DNA from: Alphaproteobacteria bacterium
GTDB lineage: Bacteria > Myxococcota_A > UBA796 > CAJQPC01
Reading direction: 5' to 3'
Assembly (NCBI GenBank): GCA_020632795.1
Contig: JACKEV010000015.1
Location: forward strand, 248,001-312,000
Length of the DNA stretch: 64,000 bases
Shown: in pieces, positions 27,536-35,847 of the stretch
Numbering within the stretch: the first letter of the stretch is position 1
How the letters are laid out: each line of letters starts with the position of its first letter
Program-made: the position numbers and the translations under genes
Notes under the pieces: model-generated
What the model was told of the DNA's origin: nothing
Database searches by the model: none
What the model saw: the letters and a program-made list of their open reading frames with translations, nothing else

Positions 27536-30448
27536 ATGGCGCAGATCAAACCGGTGGACTGGAGCGTAGTCGGAGGCCCGGCGCCTGTGGGCCCGCCACC
27601 TGCTTCTGGACGCTCGTGCTCGTGCAATGGGGGAGAGCCCTGGCCCGCAGGGGTCGGGAGGACGCCAAAGAACCTGCCTGCGCCGAGGTCAGCCAGGTTG
27701 ACACTGCCGCCACCGCCGACCAAGGCCAGCAAGGTCACGCGGCCTGTCGGTCCGCCAGCGTTTCGCTGGGAGACGGCATCCTGGCCCGACATCGGGCAGG
27801 ATCCACAAACCCTTTCGGGTCTCTCCGCGTTGTCCGCTTCGGGGAGCTCCGTTGGAGCTGCGGGAAAAGGGCGCAAGCAGCGTCCAGTGAGCAACACCCC
27901 CACCCCTGCCCGTGCTCAGGTCGGTGGCTCGAAGCGGGTGGTGAACGTCGGGACCATCGGCAGCCGGTCCACCCCACCCGTCTTCCAGGGTGCCGGCGGG
28001 ACGGTGCCCCCTTGGGTCCAGCAGGACGGCGACGAGACGGGTGGTTCAGCCAACATCGGGGCACTGACGTTGGAGAGCGTCGGGGATCCTCTGGCCGACC
28101 TCGGGCTGCCGTGTCATGAGAGTCCCGGTGTCGGGGTTCCTCTGTCCTCCGTTCACATAGGGAACCCTCTCCCGGATGAAGACGAAGTCAAGACCCTGAT
28201 GCGCTTCCTTACAGCGCCCTTCCCAGAGTTGCCAGCTGACGGAACATCCTCTGGAAACTGGGCACGGTCATTTGACTATACGATCGACACCCGGCCTGCC
28301 TATGGTGGGGCCTGGGCGACCTCTCTTGACACGGAACAGTCAACCTATCTTGATGTCTTGTCCAGTCTGTTGACCAGCGCCCTCACCGGCTCATGGATCC
28401 GCAGCGCCAAGTCACAACCCCTCGTCACCTACCCGTCAGGCTGGGGCGTCCGTGGAACTCGCTCGACGCTTGATCGACTGTTCAACAGACTCCATATGAA
28501 CTTCATGGAGGTCCGAGGAACCACGTTCCGTATCGCCGGATTCATCAACGAGGAAGGCACATGGGAGGATCCACTCACAACAGTCTTCGCGACGGCTCGC
28601 CCCGACAATCCATACCTCCTCATGCGCAGCCACCTCTCGTTTGGGCAGTCCACATGGCTCACCGCGTTCATCAACCTGTTTGAACTCATCGCCGCCGCCC
28701 GATCGGGGGACCCCATTGCCCTCTCGGGTGAGGTTCTTCCTGTGTTCCCGGGCCTTCCAGGTGCTTGGCCGTTCCCGCTTGACTGGCGGTTCGCGGTCGA
28801 GACCGGGCTCTTCACTGAAGAGGAGATTGTCGAGATCAACGACCTCCTTGAATTGATGGACAGCGACCCCCTCCCCATCACCACCAACGAGGCCATCCTG
28901 CCGAGTGACGTCGACGATTCCATCACCCCTCAGCTTCAGCCCGTGCTGGATTTCCTGGACTGGGTCAACAACACGGGGGGAGGGCGTTTTCTGTTTGGAC
29001 TGGCTCGTGATCTGGGTCCCCTGCTGGGCTTTGGCGGGGTGCGAATGGTGCTCGCCTCAACACTCGCGGACCGATTCGTGGAGATCACCGAGATCCTGGA
29101 ACGAACAGTCGCGTCCATCGAACAGTTCGAGTCATCCAACGCAGATGGGCTGTTCGCGAACGCGTCTTTCTCTCACCTCATCATCGCCATGCTGCATGCC
29201 TCCCAACTCGGCGACGTGACGCACTTGCTCACAATGCCAGAGCTGCTTCGGGCCGTCGCCAGGCGCTCGTCGGACAAGTTTCGCGATGAAAGCAGCGAGT
29301 TTGCCGCAGAGCTTGACGGTCTGGGCCCTTACCTTGAACCCTTGGTCGACCCTGACTCCGCCATGGAGGATCTTCTCGGTGTGGACCGGGAAGGTGCGAT
29401 GGCCATCGCCCGCTCCATGGATGACGCCGAGGACTGGTCAGGTGCTGTCGAGGAGGAGGAGTTCGAATGGCCATTGCCCACACCCATCATCTACCTGGGC
29501 TACTGCGTACAAGAGTACGCATCCATGTTCGAGGAGTTCGGTAGCACCTATGAGTCACCGCCCAACGTCGCCCCTGAGCAGCAAGGGTTGGCCACCGCGT
29601 GGTTCCAGTGGTGGCGAGACGTCAAGCCCACGCTCCAAGTGGCCCAGGCCTTTGACGCGGTAGCGCATGTGGTCACCGCAATGGCCCGCATGGACGACGA
29701 GATTCTCGGCGGCTTGCCAACATTGTTGGAGGGCACGGGGGGCGCGCTCGAAGCAGTGACAAATGCTCTGGATCAAGACGTCACGGTCCCCCCCCTGGGG
29801 CTGACCGTCAACATCGCAGCCTTCCTCAGGGACGTCAATGTACCCAGGATCCTCGGCCAAGCCGTCCGGCAGATGCTTACGGACCTGTTCATCGAACTCG
29901 CCGTAAGCCTGTACGGCGCCAACCGGAGTTGTCTCTACAGCATGTTCTGTTGGATGGACGACACATCCAAGCGCACGGCCATCCGGATGGCATTGGGAGA
30001 TCTTGTGGAGGTTGAGGTGGGGGAGGATTTGTCGTCGATTTATCAGTCAGTGTTCGGTGTTCCGCTCACTGGCACATTGAGGGTGCGGGCAGCGTTCACA
30101 GAAAGATTCGGGGATCGTGATGGGGATGATTCAGAGAATCTGGGAATACCCGTCGGAGGAAGCCTCGGTTGGGCCATGTGGCAGTATGCTGCGACCCCCT
30201 CCTCCGATATCATCACACCATTCGGAGCGTTCGTGGCGGCGCTGGGGAGCCCCTACAGTGATGACATCCTAGCTCTCAATCGAGAGGTGATCGCCGACTG
30301 GTTGAATGCCTCAGAAGACTCCTGCATCTGCGGCTTTCGTCAACGCTGGGAGCCAGAGTGGGAGATCCCTCTCACTCCAGAAGAAATCGAACGCCTTGAA
30401 GAGTCCATCGAAGAGATCGTAAACCAGATCGGCCCCATTCAGCTATGA
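27536..30448 (+). CDS. Very large protein of unknown function
   Basis: About 970 residues; ATG 27536 is preferred because GGAGG lies at 27526-27530 (ATG 27533 and TTG 27524 are alternatives). The first ~200 residues are Pro/Ser/Gly-rich and probably disordered. The remaining ~770 are a mostly alpha-helical, Leu-rich region with acidic clusters and scattered Cys (CLYSMFCWMDD; DSCICGFRQRWE near the end). No signal peptide, ATP-binding or nuclease motif was found. GC is clearly lower than in neighbours, consistent with acquired DNA. Its stop overlaps the start of the second RCC1-like gene (ATGA). Confidence 0.7.
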   Translation: MAQIKPVDWSVVGGPAPVGPPPASGRSCSCNGGEPWPAGVGRTPKNLPAPRSARLTLPPPPTKASKVTRPVGPPAFRWETASWPDIGQDPQTLSGLSALSASGSSVGAAGKGRKQRPVSNTPTPARAQVGGSKRVVNVGTIGSRSTPPVFQGAGGTVPPWVQQDGDETGGSANIGALTLESVGDPLADLGLPCHESPGVGVPLSSVHIGNPLPDEDEVKTLMRFLTAPFPELPADGTSSGNWARSFDYTIDTRPAYGGAWATSLDTEQSTYLDVLSSLLTSALTGSWIRSAKSQPLVTYPSGWGVRGTRSTLDRLFNRLHMNFMEVRGTTFRIAGFINEEGTWEDPLTTVFATARPDNPYLLMRSHLSFGQSTWLTAFINLFELIAAARSGDPIALSGEVLPVFPGLPGAWPFPLDWRFAVETGLFTEEEIVEINDLLELMDSDPLPITTNEAILPSDVDDSITPQLQPVLDFLDWVNNTGGGRFLFGLARDLGPLLGFGGVRMVLASTLADRFVEITEILERTVASIEQFESSNADGLFANASFSHLIIAMLHASQLGDVTHLLTMPELLRAVARRSSDKFRDESSEFAAELDGLGPYLEPLVDPDSAMEDLLGVDREGAMAIARSMDDAEDWSGAVEEEEFEWPLPTPIIYLGYCVQEYASMFEEFGSTYESPPNVAPEQQGLATAWFQWWRDVKPTLQVAQAFDAVAHVVTAMARMDDEILGGLPTLLEGTGGALEAVTNALDQDVTVPPLGLTVNIAAFLRDVNVPRILGQAVRQMLTDLFIELAVSLYGANRSCLYSMFCWMDDTSKRTAIRMALGDLVEVEVGEDLSSIYQSVFGVPLTGTLRVRAAFTERFGDRDGDDSENLGIPVGGSLGWAMWQYAATPSSDIITPFGAFVAALGSPYSDDILALNREVIADWLNASEDSCICGFRQRWEPEWEIPLTPEEIERLEESIEEIVNQIGPIQL

Positions 30449-31371
30449 TGTTCCTCCTCGCCCTCACCGCGTGCTCCCCCGGTTGTCACGATGTGCCGAC
30501 CGACTCCGGTGACTCCGGCGACACCCAGACCGGCCACCCACGGCGTAACGTCGCTGTGACCCCAGACACCGGTTGGATCCAACTCGACCGGGACGGTGCG
30601 GTGTGCGCGACTCGCTTCGACGGGACCTACCGCTGCTCAGGGCTCGACCCCCGTGACAACCCTGATGTTTCTGCCATCTGGGTGGCCGGACAGGGTGCCA
30701 TCTTCTGCGTGATCACGGAAGGACACAGCCTCCTCTGCCGCCCGAATCCGAACTCGGACGAGGTCGTCGTCGTCGAAGATCGTACCTTCACCCAGGTAGG
30801 ATTGACCGGCTCTGGAGCACCCATCCCCTGCGCGCTCTCCGACGACGGCGCCTTGACCTGCTGGCACGACACCACCCTGCAGGAGGAGCTCTGGTTCAAC
30901 GAAGGCCCCTTCACCGACTTCAACAACGGCGAGAACATCTGCACGCTGGATGCTCAGGGCCTGCTCGTGGACTGGGGCTTCGGTGGGCGTAGCTACGAGG
31001 AGCACGGCGACGGCTGGGTGGACGTGTCCTGCGGGCTGGTCAACTCCTGCGCCGTCCACCGGGAGGGCTATGTCTGGTGCTGGGGCTCCGACACCTACGG
31101 GCAGTCCTCTCCTCCAACGGACGTCCTGTTCTCCAAGGTCGCCGTCTCTCCCCTCGCTCACGCCTGCGGCATTCGACAGGATGGTGGGATCACCTGCTGG
31201 GGAGGTGGCACACAGGGCGAAAACGCCCCTCTGGAGCCTCCGGAGGGCGTCTTCACCCAACTCTCTGCCCACCCCACCGCGACCTGCGCTCTGCGTGATG
31301 ACACCCGCGTCGTCTGCTGGGGTTTCCTCAACATCGTCGAGGGCGAGATGTTCGTCGAGGTCGAGGAATGA
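30445..31371 (+). CDS. RCC1-like lipoprotein, copy 2
   Basis: 308 residues from ATG 30445, which overlaps the upstream stop. Signal and lipobox: MMFLLALTACSPGCHDVPTD. The CALxxDGxxxCW strands of the RCC1-like propeller are the same as in copy 1. Differences cluster around residues 120-135 and in the last 70 residues, while other parts are identical at the DNA level. Unlike copy 1 it has no TAGAAT leader and probably relies on coupling to the large upstream gene. Confidence 0.78.
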   Translation: MMFLLALTACSPGCHDVPTDSGDSGDTQTGHPRRNVAVTPDTGWIQLDRDGAVCATRFDGTYRCSGLDPRDNPDVSAIWVAGQGAIFCVITEGHSLLCRPNPNSDEVVVVEDRTFTQVGLTGSGAPIPCALSDDGALTCWHDTTLQEELWFNEGPFTDFNNGENICTLDAQGLLVDWGFGGRSYEEHGDGWVDVSCGLVNSCAVHREGYVWCWGSDTYGQSSPPTDVLFSKVAVSPLAHACGIRQDGGITCWGGGTQGENAPLEPPEGVFTQLSAHPTATCALRDDTRVVCWGFLNIVEGEMFVEVEE

Positions 31372-31408
31372 GGCACGAAGCCGGCGGGCCGCGTCGTAGC
31401 ATGCCGAT

Positions 31409-31525
31409 GTGATCGTCCTCCTCGCCCTCACCGCCTGCTCCACCGTTTGTCACAATGTGCCGACCGACACCGGTGACTCCATACTCCGGGAGATTCTGGT
31501 TGAAGATACCGCCACCACCCGCTGA
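31409..31525 (+). CDS. 38-residue micro-lipoprotein, copy 2
   Basis: GTG 31409 to TGA 31523-31525. Signal MIVLLALTACSTVCHNVPTD, end VEDTATTR. Same length and frame as the copy at 25890. The segment after the signal (VPTDTGDS) is the same as in the RCC1-like lipoproteins, hinting that the micro-ORF arose from a duplicate of their 5' end. Confidence 0.45.
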   Translation: MIVLLALTACSTVCHNVPTDTGDSILREILVEDTATTR

Positions 31526-32198
31526 CCCCCATCCTCCACCCAGCGGCCGTACCGCCCGCGTTGCCCTGTGCGCCGCGCTGCTCCTGGCAGCAGGCTGCTC
31601 CAGCACGACGGTGGACGGCGAACCCCTCCCCGAGTTGACCTCATTCTGGTGGAAGAACCACAGCAGCGGTCCCAACGATCCATCACAGATCTGGATCGTC
31701 CTGACAAACTCGTCCACCGGCTGCCAGGGATATGCCGAGCTAGGTCGCTCAGGTTGGCGTCGACCTGCGTCGTCCGAGGTCCCAGCATTCCTCCAGGACC
31801 AGTTGGAGGCCTGGCGCGCCCAGATGCCCTCTGATCTGTGGGAGGTCTGGATCTCCGCCACGGTCGCGGATGCAGATGCAGACCTGGCTGGTTTCGGTGA
31901 CGACGACGGTCGGTTCGGACGGGGCGCAAGTGTAGAAGTCGGGTCTGTCGGGATCAACATTCTCCACATCAAACGCTACCCCGACGAGGCGTGGCAGCCG
32001 TCCTCCGACCCCAACGACGAGTACGTCGAGGACTTCAACGTCTGGGAGGGCGACTTCACGATCCGCCGCCACACCAGCGACGATGTCCTACACGGGAAGG
32101 TGTATGGAGATATGTACATCGGCGGCGAGAACACAGTTATCGGCTACCTGGATGAGGCTTTCGATACCAAACACTGCCCGGAGTTGGATGACACCTGA
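31500..32198 (+). CDS. Lipoprotein of unknown function, copy 2
   Basis: 232 residues if the TTG at 31500, equivalent to copy 1, is used; the frame is open to an ATG at 31455, which would give 247. Lipoprotein signal VALCAALLLAAGC. The same features as copy 1 are kept: ELTSFWWKN, GCQGYAEL, FTIRRHTSDDVLHG and a C-terminal Cys in KHCPELDDT. The middle around GASVEVGSVGINIL is most diverged. It is convergent with the glycosyltransferase gene, 26 bases apart. Confidence 0.65.
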   Translation: MKIPPPPADPHPPPSGRTARVALCAALLLAAGCSSTTVDGEPLPELTSFWWKNHSSGPNDPSQIWIVLTNSSTGCQGYAELGRSGWRRPASSEVPAFLQDQLEAWRAQMPSDLWEVWISATVADADADLAGFGDDDGRFGRGASVEVGSVGINILHIKRYPDEAWQPSSDPNDEYVEDFNVWEGDFTIRRHTSDDVLHGKVYGDMYIGGENTVIGYLDEAFDTKHCPELDDT

Positions 32199-32224
32199 CG
32201 CATGGACCCCGACCGGTAGAGCGC

Positions 32225-33445
32225 TCACCGCCCCCGAAACGGCGCCGCCCACACCTCGTCGTACACCGCCTCCTGGTTCCGCGCCATCGTCTCCTGCGAG
32301 TGGTTCTTCCGATGCCGCGCCTTCGCCGCCGCGCCCAGCCGCGCCGCGAACGCGGGCTCGCCCAGCAGCCGCCGCAGCGACCGGTACAGCGCCTCCCCGT
32401 CGTCCGCGTCGATGAGCAGGCCGGTCTCCTCGTTCGTGATGATCTCGTGGATGCCTCCGATGAGGGTGGTGACCACGGGCTTGCCCAGGGACATGCCCTC
32501 CATCAGCGCGATGGGGGAGCTGTCCTGGCGGGTGGGGTGGGCGTGGATGTCGATGAGCTGCCACAGATCGCCGATGGGCCCGGGATACGACACAAACGCC
32601 ACCCGGTCCTCCATCTGGTTCTGCGCGACGATGCGGCGCAGGTCGTCCTGGTAGTCCTGGGCCTGCTGCGGATACCCCACGATCAGGAAGAACGCCTTGG
32701 GGAACTCCTTCACAAGCCGCGCGCCGGCCTCCAGCAGCAGGTCCTGGCCCTTGATGCGCTGGACCCGGGCCACCTCGCCGATGACCACCGCGTCCGCCGG
32801 GATGCCCAGCTCGGCACGCATGTCCGCCGCGTCGCGGGTGGGCGCGGGCGGGATGATGCCGTTGGGCACACAGAAGCCAGGGGGCGGCCAGCGCATCCAG
32901 TCGCGCATGTCGTCCAGACAGGCGTCCGAGTCACACACCAGCGCGTCGACCATGCGGTAGGTCGCCTGGCCGAGCTGCCGCCAGCCCGGCGGGTGGAAGC
33001 GGGTCAGCTCGTAGTTGGTGGAGACCACCGCCCGCGTCCCGGCCAGCTTCGCGCCCCAGGTGCCCACCAGCGTGCCCATGTTGTTGCGGCCGTCCACCAG
33101 ATCGATCTGCTTCTCCTTGAGCACCCGGGCCAGCCGCCGCACCATGCGGGCGAAGTTCTTCGCCTGGTCCGCGGCCAGCCCCAGGCCGGGGTCGTCCACC
33201 CGGCGCTGGTGGTCCGAGGGGATGCCCAGGTTGATCAGCTCCACCCCGGTGTCCCGGACCCGCTGCTGCATGGGGCCGTTGAGCGCCTCGCTGTCGGGGT
33301 CGGGCTGGATGCCGTTGATCACGAACAGCTCGAAGCGGCTGTCGTCGCGAGAGCCCAGGTATTGGAGGACGCGGTTCTCGTCTCCGCCCGAGCACATGTA
33401 GCTGTAGAAGGTGGCCACCCGCAGGCGGTCAGGTCGTCGCGGCAT
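32225..33445 (-). CDS. Glycosyltransferase, GT4-type (GT-B fold)
   Basis: 406 residues from ATG 33445. N-terminal Rossmann part begins RVATFYSYMCSGGDENRVLQ. The C-terminal part has the GT4 features: IGEVARVQRIKGQDLLLEA (strand plus Arg/Lys for nucleotide-sugar phosphates), DIHAHPTRQDSSPIALMEGM (E-x7-E type motif) and GLLIDADD. It would transfer a sugar from a nucleotide sugar to a polysaccharide, lipid or cyclitol acceptor. Its start overlaps the SDR gene by 17 bases. Its last 34 codons also occur as a relic at 26703-26805. Confidence 0.88.
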   Translation of the reverse strand: MPRRPDRLRVATFYSYMCSGGDENRVLQYLGSRDDSRFELFVINGIQPDPDSEALNGPMQQRVRDTGVELINLGIPSDHQRRVDDPGLGLAADQAKNFARMVRRLARVLKEKQIDLVDGRNNMGTLVGTWGAKLAGTRAVVSTNYELTRFHPPGWRQLGQATYRMVDALVCDSDACLDDMRDWMRWPPPGFCVPNGIIPPAPTRDAADMRAELGIPADAVVIGEVARVQRIKGQDLLLEAGARLVKEFPKAFFLIVGYPQQAQDYQDDLRRIVAQNQMEDRVAFVSYPGPIGDLWQLIDIHAHPTRQDSSPIALMEGMSLGKPVVTTLIGGIHEIITNEETGLLIDADDGEALYRSLRRLLGEPAFAARLGAAAKARHRKNHSQETMARNQEAVYDEVWAAPFRGR

Positions 33446-34394
33446 CAAGGGCTCCGTGCAAGCAGTCTTCGAGGAGAGCCAAGAGGCTCTGGCGCAGGGA
33501 ATGGATCGGTTCGAATCCGAGCTCGGCCAACCGGGCCACCCCCGCGACCTGGCGGTTCAGGTTCGACGGGCGCGGCGGCAGCCAGTCGATCGTCACCTCA
33601 GGAGCCCCGCGCCCCCGGGCGATCTCCATCAGGAGCTCCAAGATCCGCCGGATGACGGTCTCCTCCCCCGAGCCGACGTTGATGACGCCCTGGACATCGG
33701 ACTCTGCGATGAGCCGCAGCGCGTCGGCCACGTCCCGCACGTCGATGTAGTCCCGGCTGGTGGTCAGCGGCCCGACCTGGATGCGGGGGGGGGCGCCGTT
33801 CAGGATCGCGGCGATCTGGCTGGCCAGCACCCCGGGCAGGTAGCTGGGCGGGGTGCCGGGCCCGATCACGTTGAAGATCCGCGCGCTCACGAAGGACACC
33901 CCGGCCTGCTCGGCGGCCTGCGCAGCGGCCTGCTCGGCGGCCAGCTTGGAGCGGGCGTAGTCGGTGACCGGGTGGCAGGGGTGGGTCTCGTCCTGGGGGG
34001 CCCGCAGGGTCTCGCCGTAGATGGAGCCGGTGGAGCCCATCACCAGGCGCGCGCCGGGCACATGCCGCCCCAGGGACCGCACCAGGGCGACGCTGGCGGT
34101 GACGTTGAGGTCGTGCAGCAGCGCGGGGGGCGCGGTGTGGGTGCCGCCGGCCAGGTGCAGGACCAGCCCGGGGCGCTCCCGGGCGATGAGCGCGTCCACC
34201 GCCTCGGCGTTGCGCAGGTCCAGGGGCGCGTAGCGCGCGGGCTGAAGCGCGAGCCCCGGGGGCAGCGGCCGTCCGTCGGAGAAGCCAGGGACCTCGGGGC
34301 TTCGCCCCACGCCGACCAGGTCGCGCGCCGGCCAGCGGGCCTGCACAAAGCGCCCGATCCAGCCCTGCATGCCCGTCACCAGCACCGTCGTCAT
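33429..34394 (-). CDS. NAD(P)-dependent nucleotide-sugar epimerase/reductase (extended SDR)
   Basis: 321 residues from ATG 34394. Rossmann motif TTVLVTGMQGWIG and active-site Y-x3-K in VTDYARSKLAAEQ with the upstream Ser/Thr in GSTGSIYGE. RIFNVIGPGTPPSYLP is typical of GDP-4-keto-6-deoxymannose reductase/epimerase relatives. It would remodel a nucleotide-bound sugar for the adjacent glycosyltransferase. The gene is divergent from a second SDR gene with 67 bases between. Confidence 0.85.
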   Translation of the reverse strand: MTTVLVTGMQGWIGRFVQARWPARDLVGVGRSPEVPGFSDGRPLPPGLALQPARYAPLDLRNAEAVDALIARERPGLVLHLAGGTHTAPPALLHDLNVTASVALVRSLGRHVPGARLVMGSTGSIYGETLRAPQDETHPCHPVTDYARSKLAAEQAAAQAAEQAGVSFVSARIFNVIGPGTPPSYLPGVLASQIAAILNGAPPRIQVGPLTTSRDYIDVRDVADALRLIAESDVQGVINVGSGEETVIRRILELLMEIARGRGAPEVTIDWLPPRPSNLNRQVAGVARLAELGFEPIHSLRQSLLALLEDCLHGALDAATT

Positions 34395-34461
34395 TCGGAT
34401 CACCCATAGCGAGGATGGCGGGTTCGCTCACCCGCCCCCCTGGGTATGGTATTGAGCGCGC

Positions 34462-35445
34462 ATGCGCTACCGACACCGACGCGTCCTCGTCACCGGCCCC
34501 GATGGCTTCATGGGAACCCCCCTCTGCGAAGGGCTGGTCCGGGAGGGCGCCGACGTGCGCGCCCTGGTCCAGTACGGCGCGGGCACGGGCTCGAGCTGGC
34601 TCGATCAGAGCCCGGCCTCGCCCCGGGTCCGCCGCGTGCCGGGGGACATCCGCGACCCCGACACCGTCGCCCGCGCGGCCGAGGGGGTGGACCTCATCTT
34701 CCACCTCGCCGCGCTCAGCACGGTGCCCTGGTCGCTCCAGGCCCCGGGCTCGTATGTGCAGACCAACATCGTGGGCACCTACAACGTGCTCCAGGTCGCC
34801 CGAAACCTCGGCGCCCGGGTGGTGCTGGCGTCCTCCTCCCAGGTCTACGGCGTGGCCCGCTACGTGCCCATCGACGAGGCCCACCCCCTGGAGGCCCGCT
34901 CCCCCTACGCCGCCAGCAAGATCGCCCAGGAGAAGCTCGTCGAGTCCTGGCACCACGGCTTCGGCCTCGACGCCACGATCCTGCGGACCTTCTTCACCTA
35001 CGGGCCGCGCCAGTCCCTGCGCAACATCGTGCCCACGGTCATCACCCAGCTCCTGGCCGGGCCGCACATCAAGCTGGGCAACCTGCACCCCGAGCGGGAC
35101 TTCGTGCACGTCGACGACCAGATCGAGGGCTACCTGGCCGCCGGGGTCTCCGACGCGGTCAACGGGCGCACCCTGAACCTCTCCGGGCGGGAGCTGATCT
35201 CCATCGGGGGGCTGGTGGAGCGGGTCGGGCGCATCCTGGGGATCGAGCCGATCGTCGAGACCGATCCCGCCCGGGTGCGCTCCAAAGGCACCGAGATCAA
35301 TGCGGTCTCCGGCGACTCCACCCTCGCCCGGGAGCTGCTCGGTTGGACGCCGGGGATCGACATCGACGCCGGTCTTGAGAAATGTGTGGATTGGTACCGA
35401 TCCAATCTGTCCGCTTATGCGTCTGTCACTCCTGGGGTGGTTTGA
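34462..35445 (+). CDS. NAD-dependent epimerase/dehydratase (extended SDR)
   Basis: 327 residues. RRVLVTGPDGFMGTPL forms the GxxGxxG cofactor site; ASSSQVYG and SPYAASKIAQEK give the catalytic Ser and Y-x3-K; FFTYGPRQ and ERDFVHVDD are characteristic of UDP-glucose 4-epimerase / dTDP-glucose 4,6-dehydratase relatives. It is the first of five plus-strand genes (SDR, cupin, cyclase, kinase, GH4-like). No ribosome site is seen; TATGGT at 34445-34450 lies 11 bases before the ATG. Confidence 0.86.
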   Translation: MRYRHRRVLVTGPDGFMGTPLCEGLVREGADVRALVQYGAGTGSSWLDQSPASPRVRRVPGDIRDPDTVARAAEGVDLIFHLAALSTVPWSLQAPGSYVQTNIVGTYNVLQVARNLGARVVLASSSQVYGVARYVPIDEAHPLEARSPYAASKIAQEKLVESWHHGFGLDATILRTFFTYGPRQSLRNIVPTVITQLLAGPHIKLGNLHPERDFVHVDDQIEGYLAAGVSDAVNGRTLNLSGRELISIGGLVERVGRILGIEPIVETDPARVRSKGTEINAVSGDSTLARELLGWTPGIDIDAGLEKCVDWYRSNLSAYASVTPGVV

Positions 35446-35484
35446 GCCGCCCCTCAGCCCCGCTCTCCGGACACGAGGATCGAC

Positions 35485-35847
35485 GTGCAATCCAAGGTCA
35501 TCCGCTTCTCGTCCCAGACCCTCGTGCCCACAGACGCCCACGACGGCAAGGGTGAGGTCCTGTTCCGCCGCGTGCTCACCCAGGACGACGGCAGCGCCTT
35601 CGACTTCGTCGACATGACCATCGTGCCCCCCGGCTGCAGCGTGGGCCTGCACACCCACGAGGCCGAGGAGGAGGAGCACTACTTCATCTTCGCGGGCCGG
35701 GGCGTGATGGTCCTGGACGACAAGACCGTGACGGTGCAGGCCGGGGATCTGGTGGTGAACCGGCCCGGCGGCACACACAGCCTGGAGAACCCCGGCCCTC
35801 TTCCCCTGAAGATGGTCGTCTGGCAAGCCACGAGGAGGACCCCATGA
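35485..35847 (+). CDS. Cupin-fold protein
   Basis: 120 residues from GTG 35485. The cupin metal motif G-x5-H-x-H-x-E is seen in GLHTHEAEEEEHYFIFAGRG and the second motif in GDLVVNRPGGTHSLEN. Small cupins of this type are often sugar isomerases or epimerases, or metal-binding auxiliary enzymes. It is coupled to the cyclase gene (stop overlaps the next ATG), so it may act on the cyclitol intermediate. Substrate unknown. Confidence 0.85.
   Translation: MQSKVIRFSSQTLVPTDAHDGKGEVLFRRVLTQDDGSAFDFVDMTIVPPGCSVGLHTHEAEEEEHYFIFAGRGVMVLDDKTVTVQAGDLVVNRPGGTHSLENPGPLPLKMVVWQATRRTP

Larger units (their letters stand above)
30445..32327. repeat. Duplicated segment, right copy
   Basis: The partner of 24923-26805 in direct orientation, separated from it by about 3.6 kb of unique DNA. 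This copy joins the intact glycosyltransferase gene at its right end, so it is the original right border. Its left end is fused to the stop codon of the large unknown gene. Confidence 0.88.
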
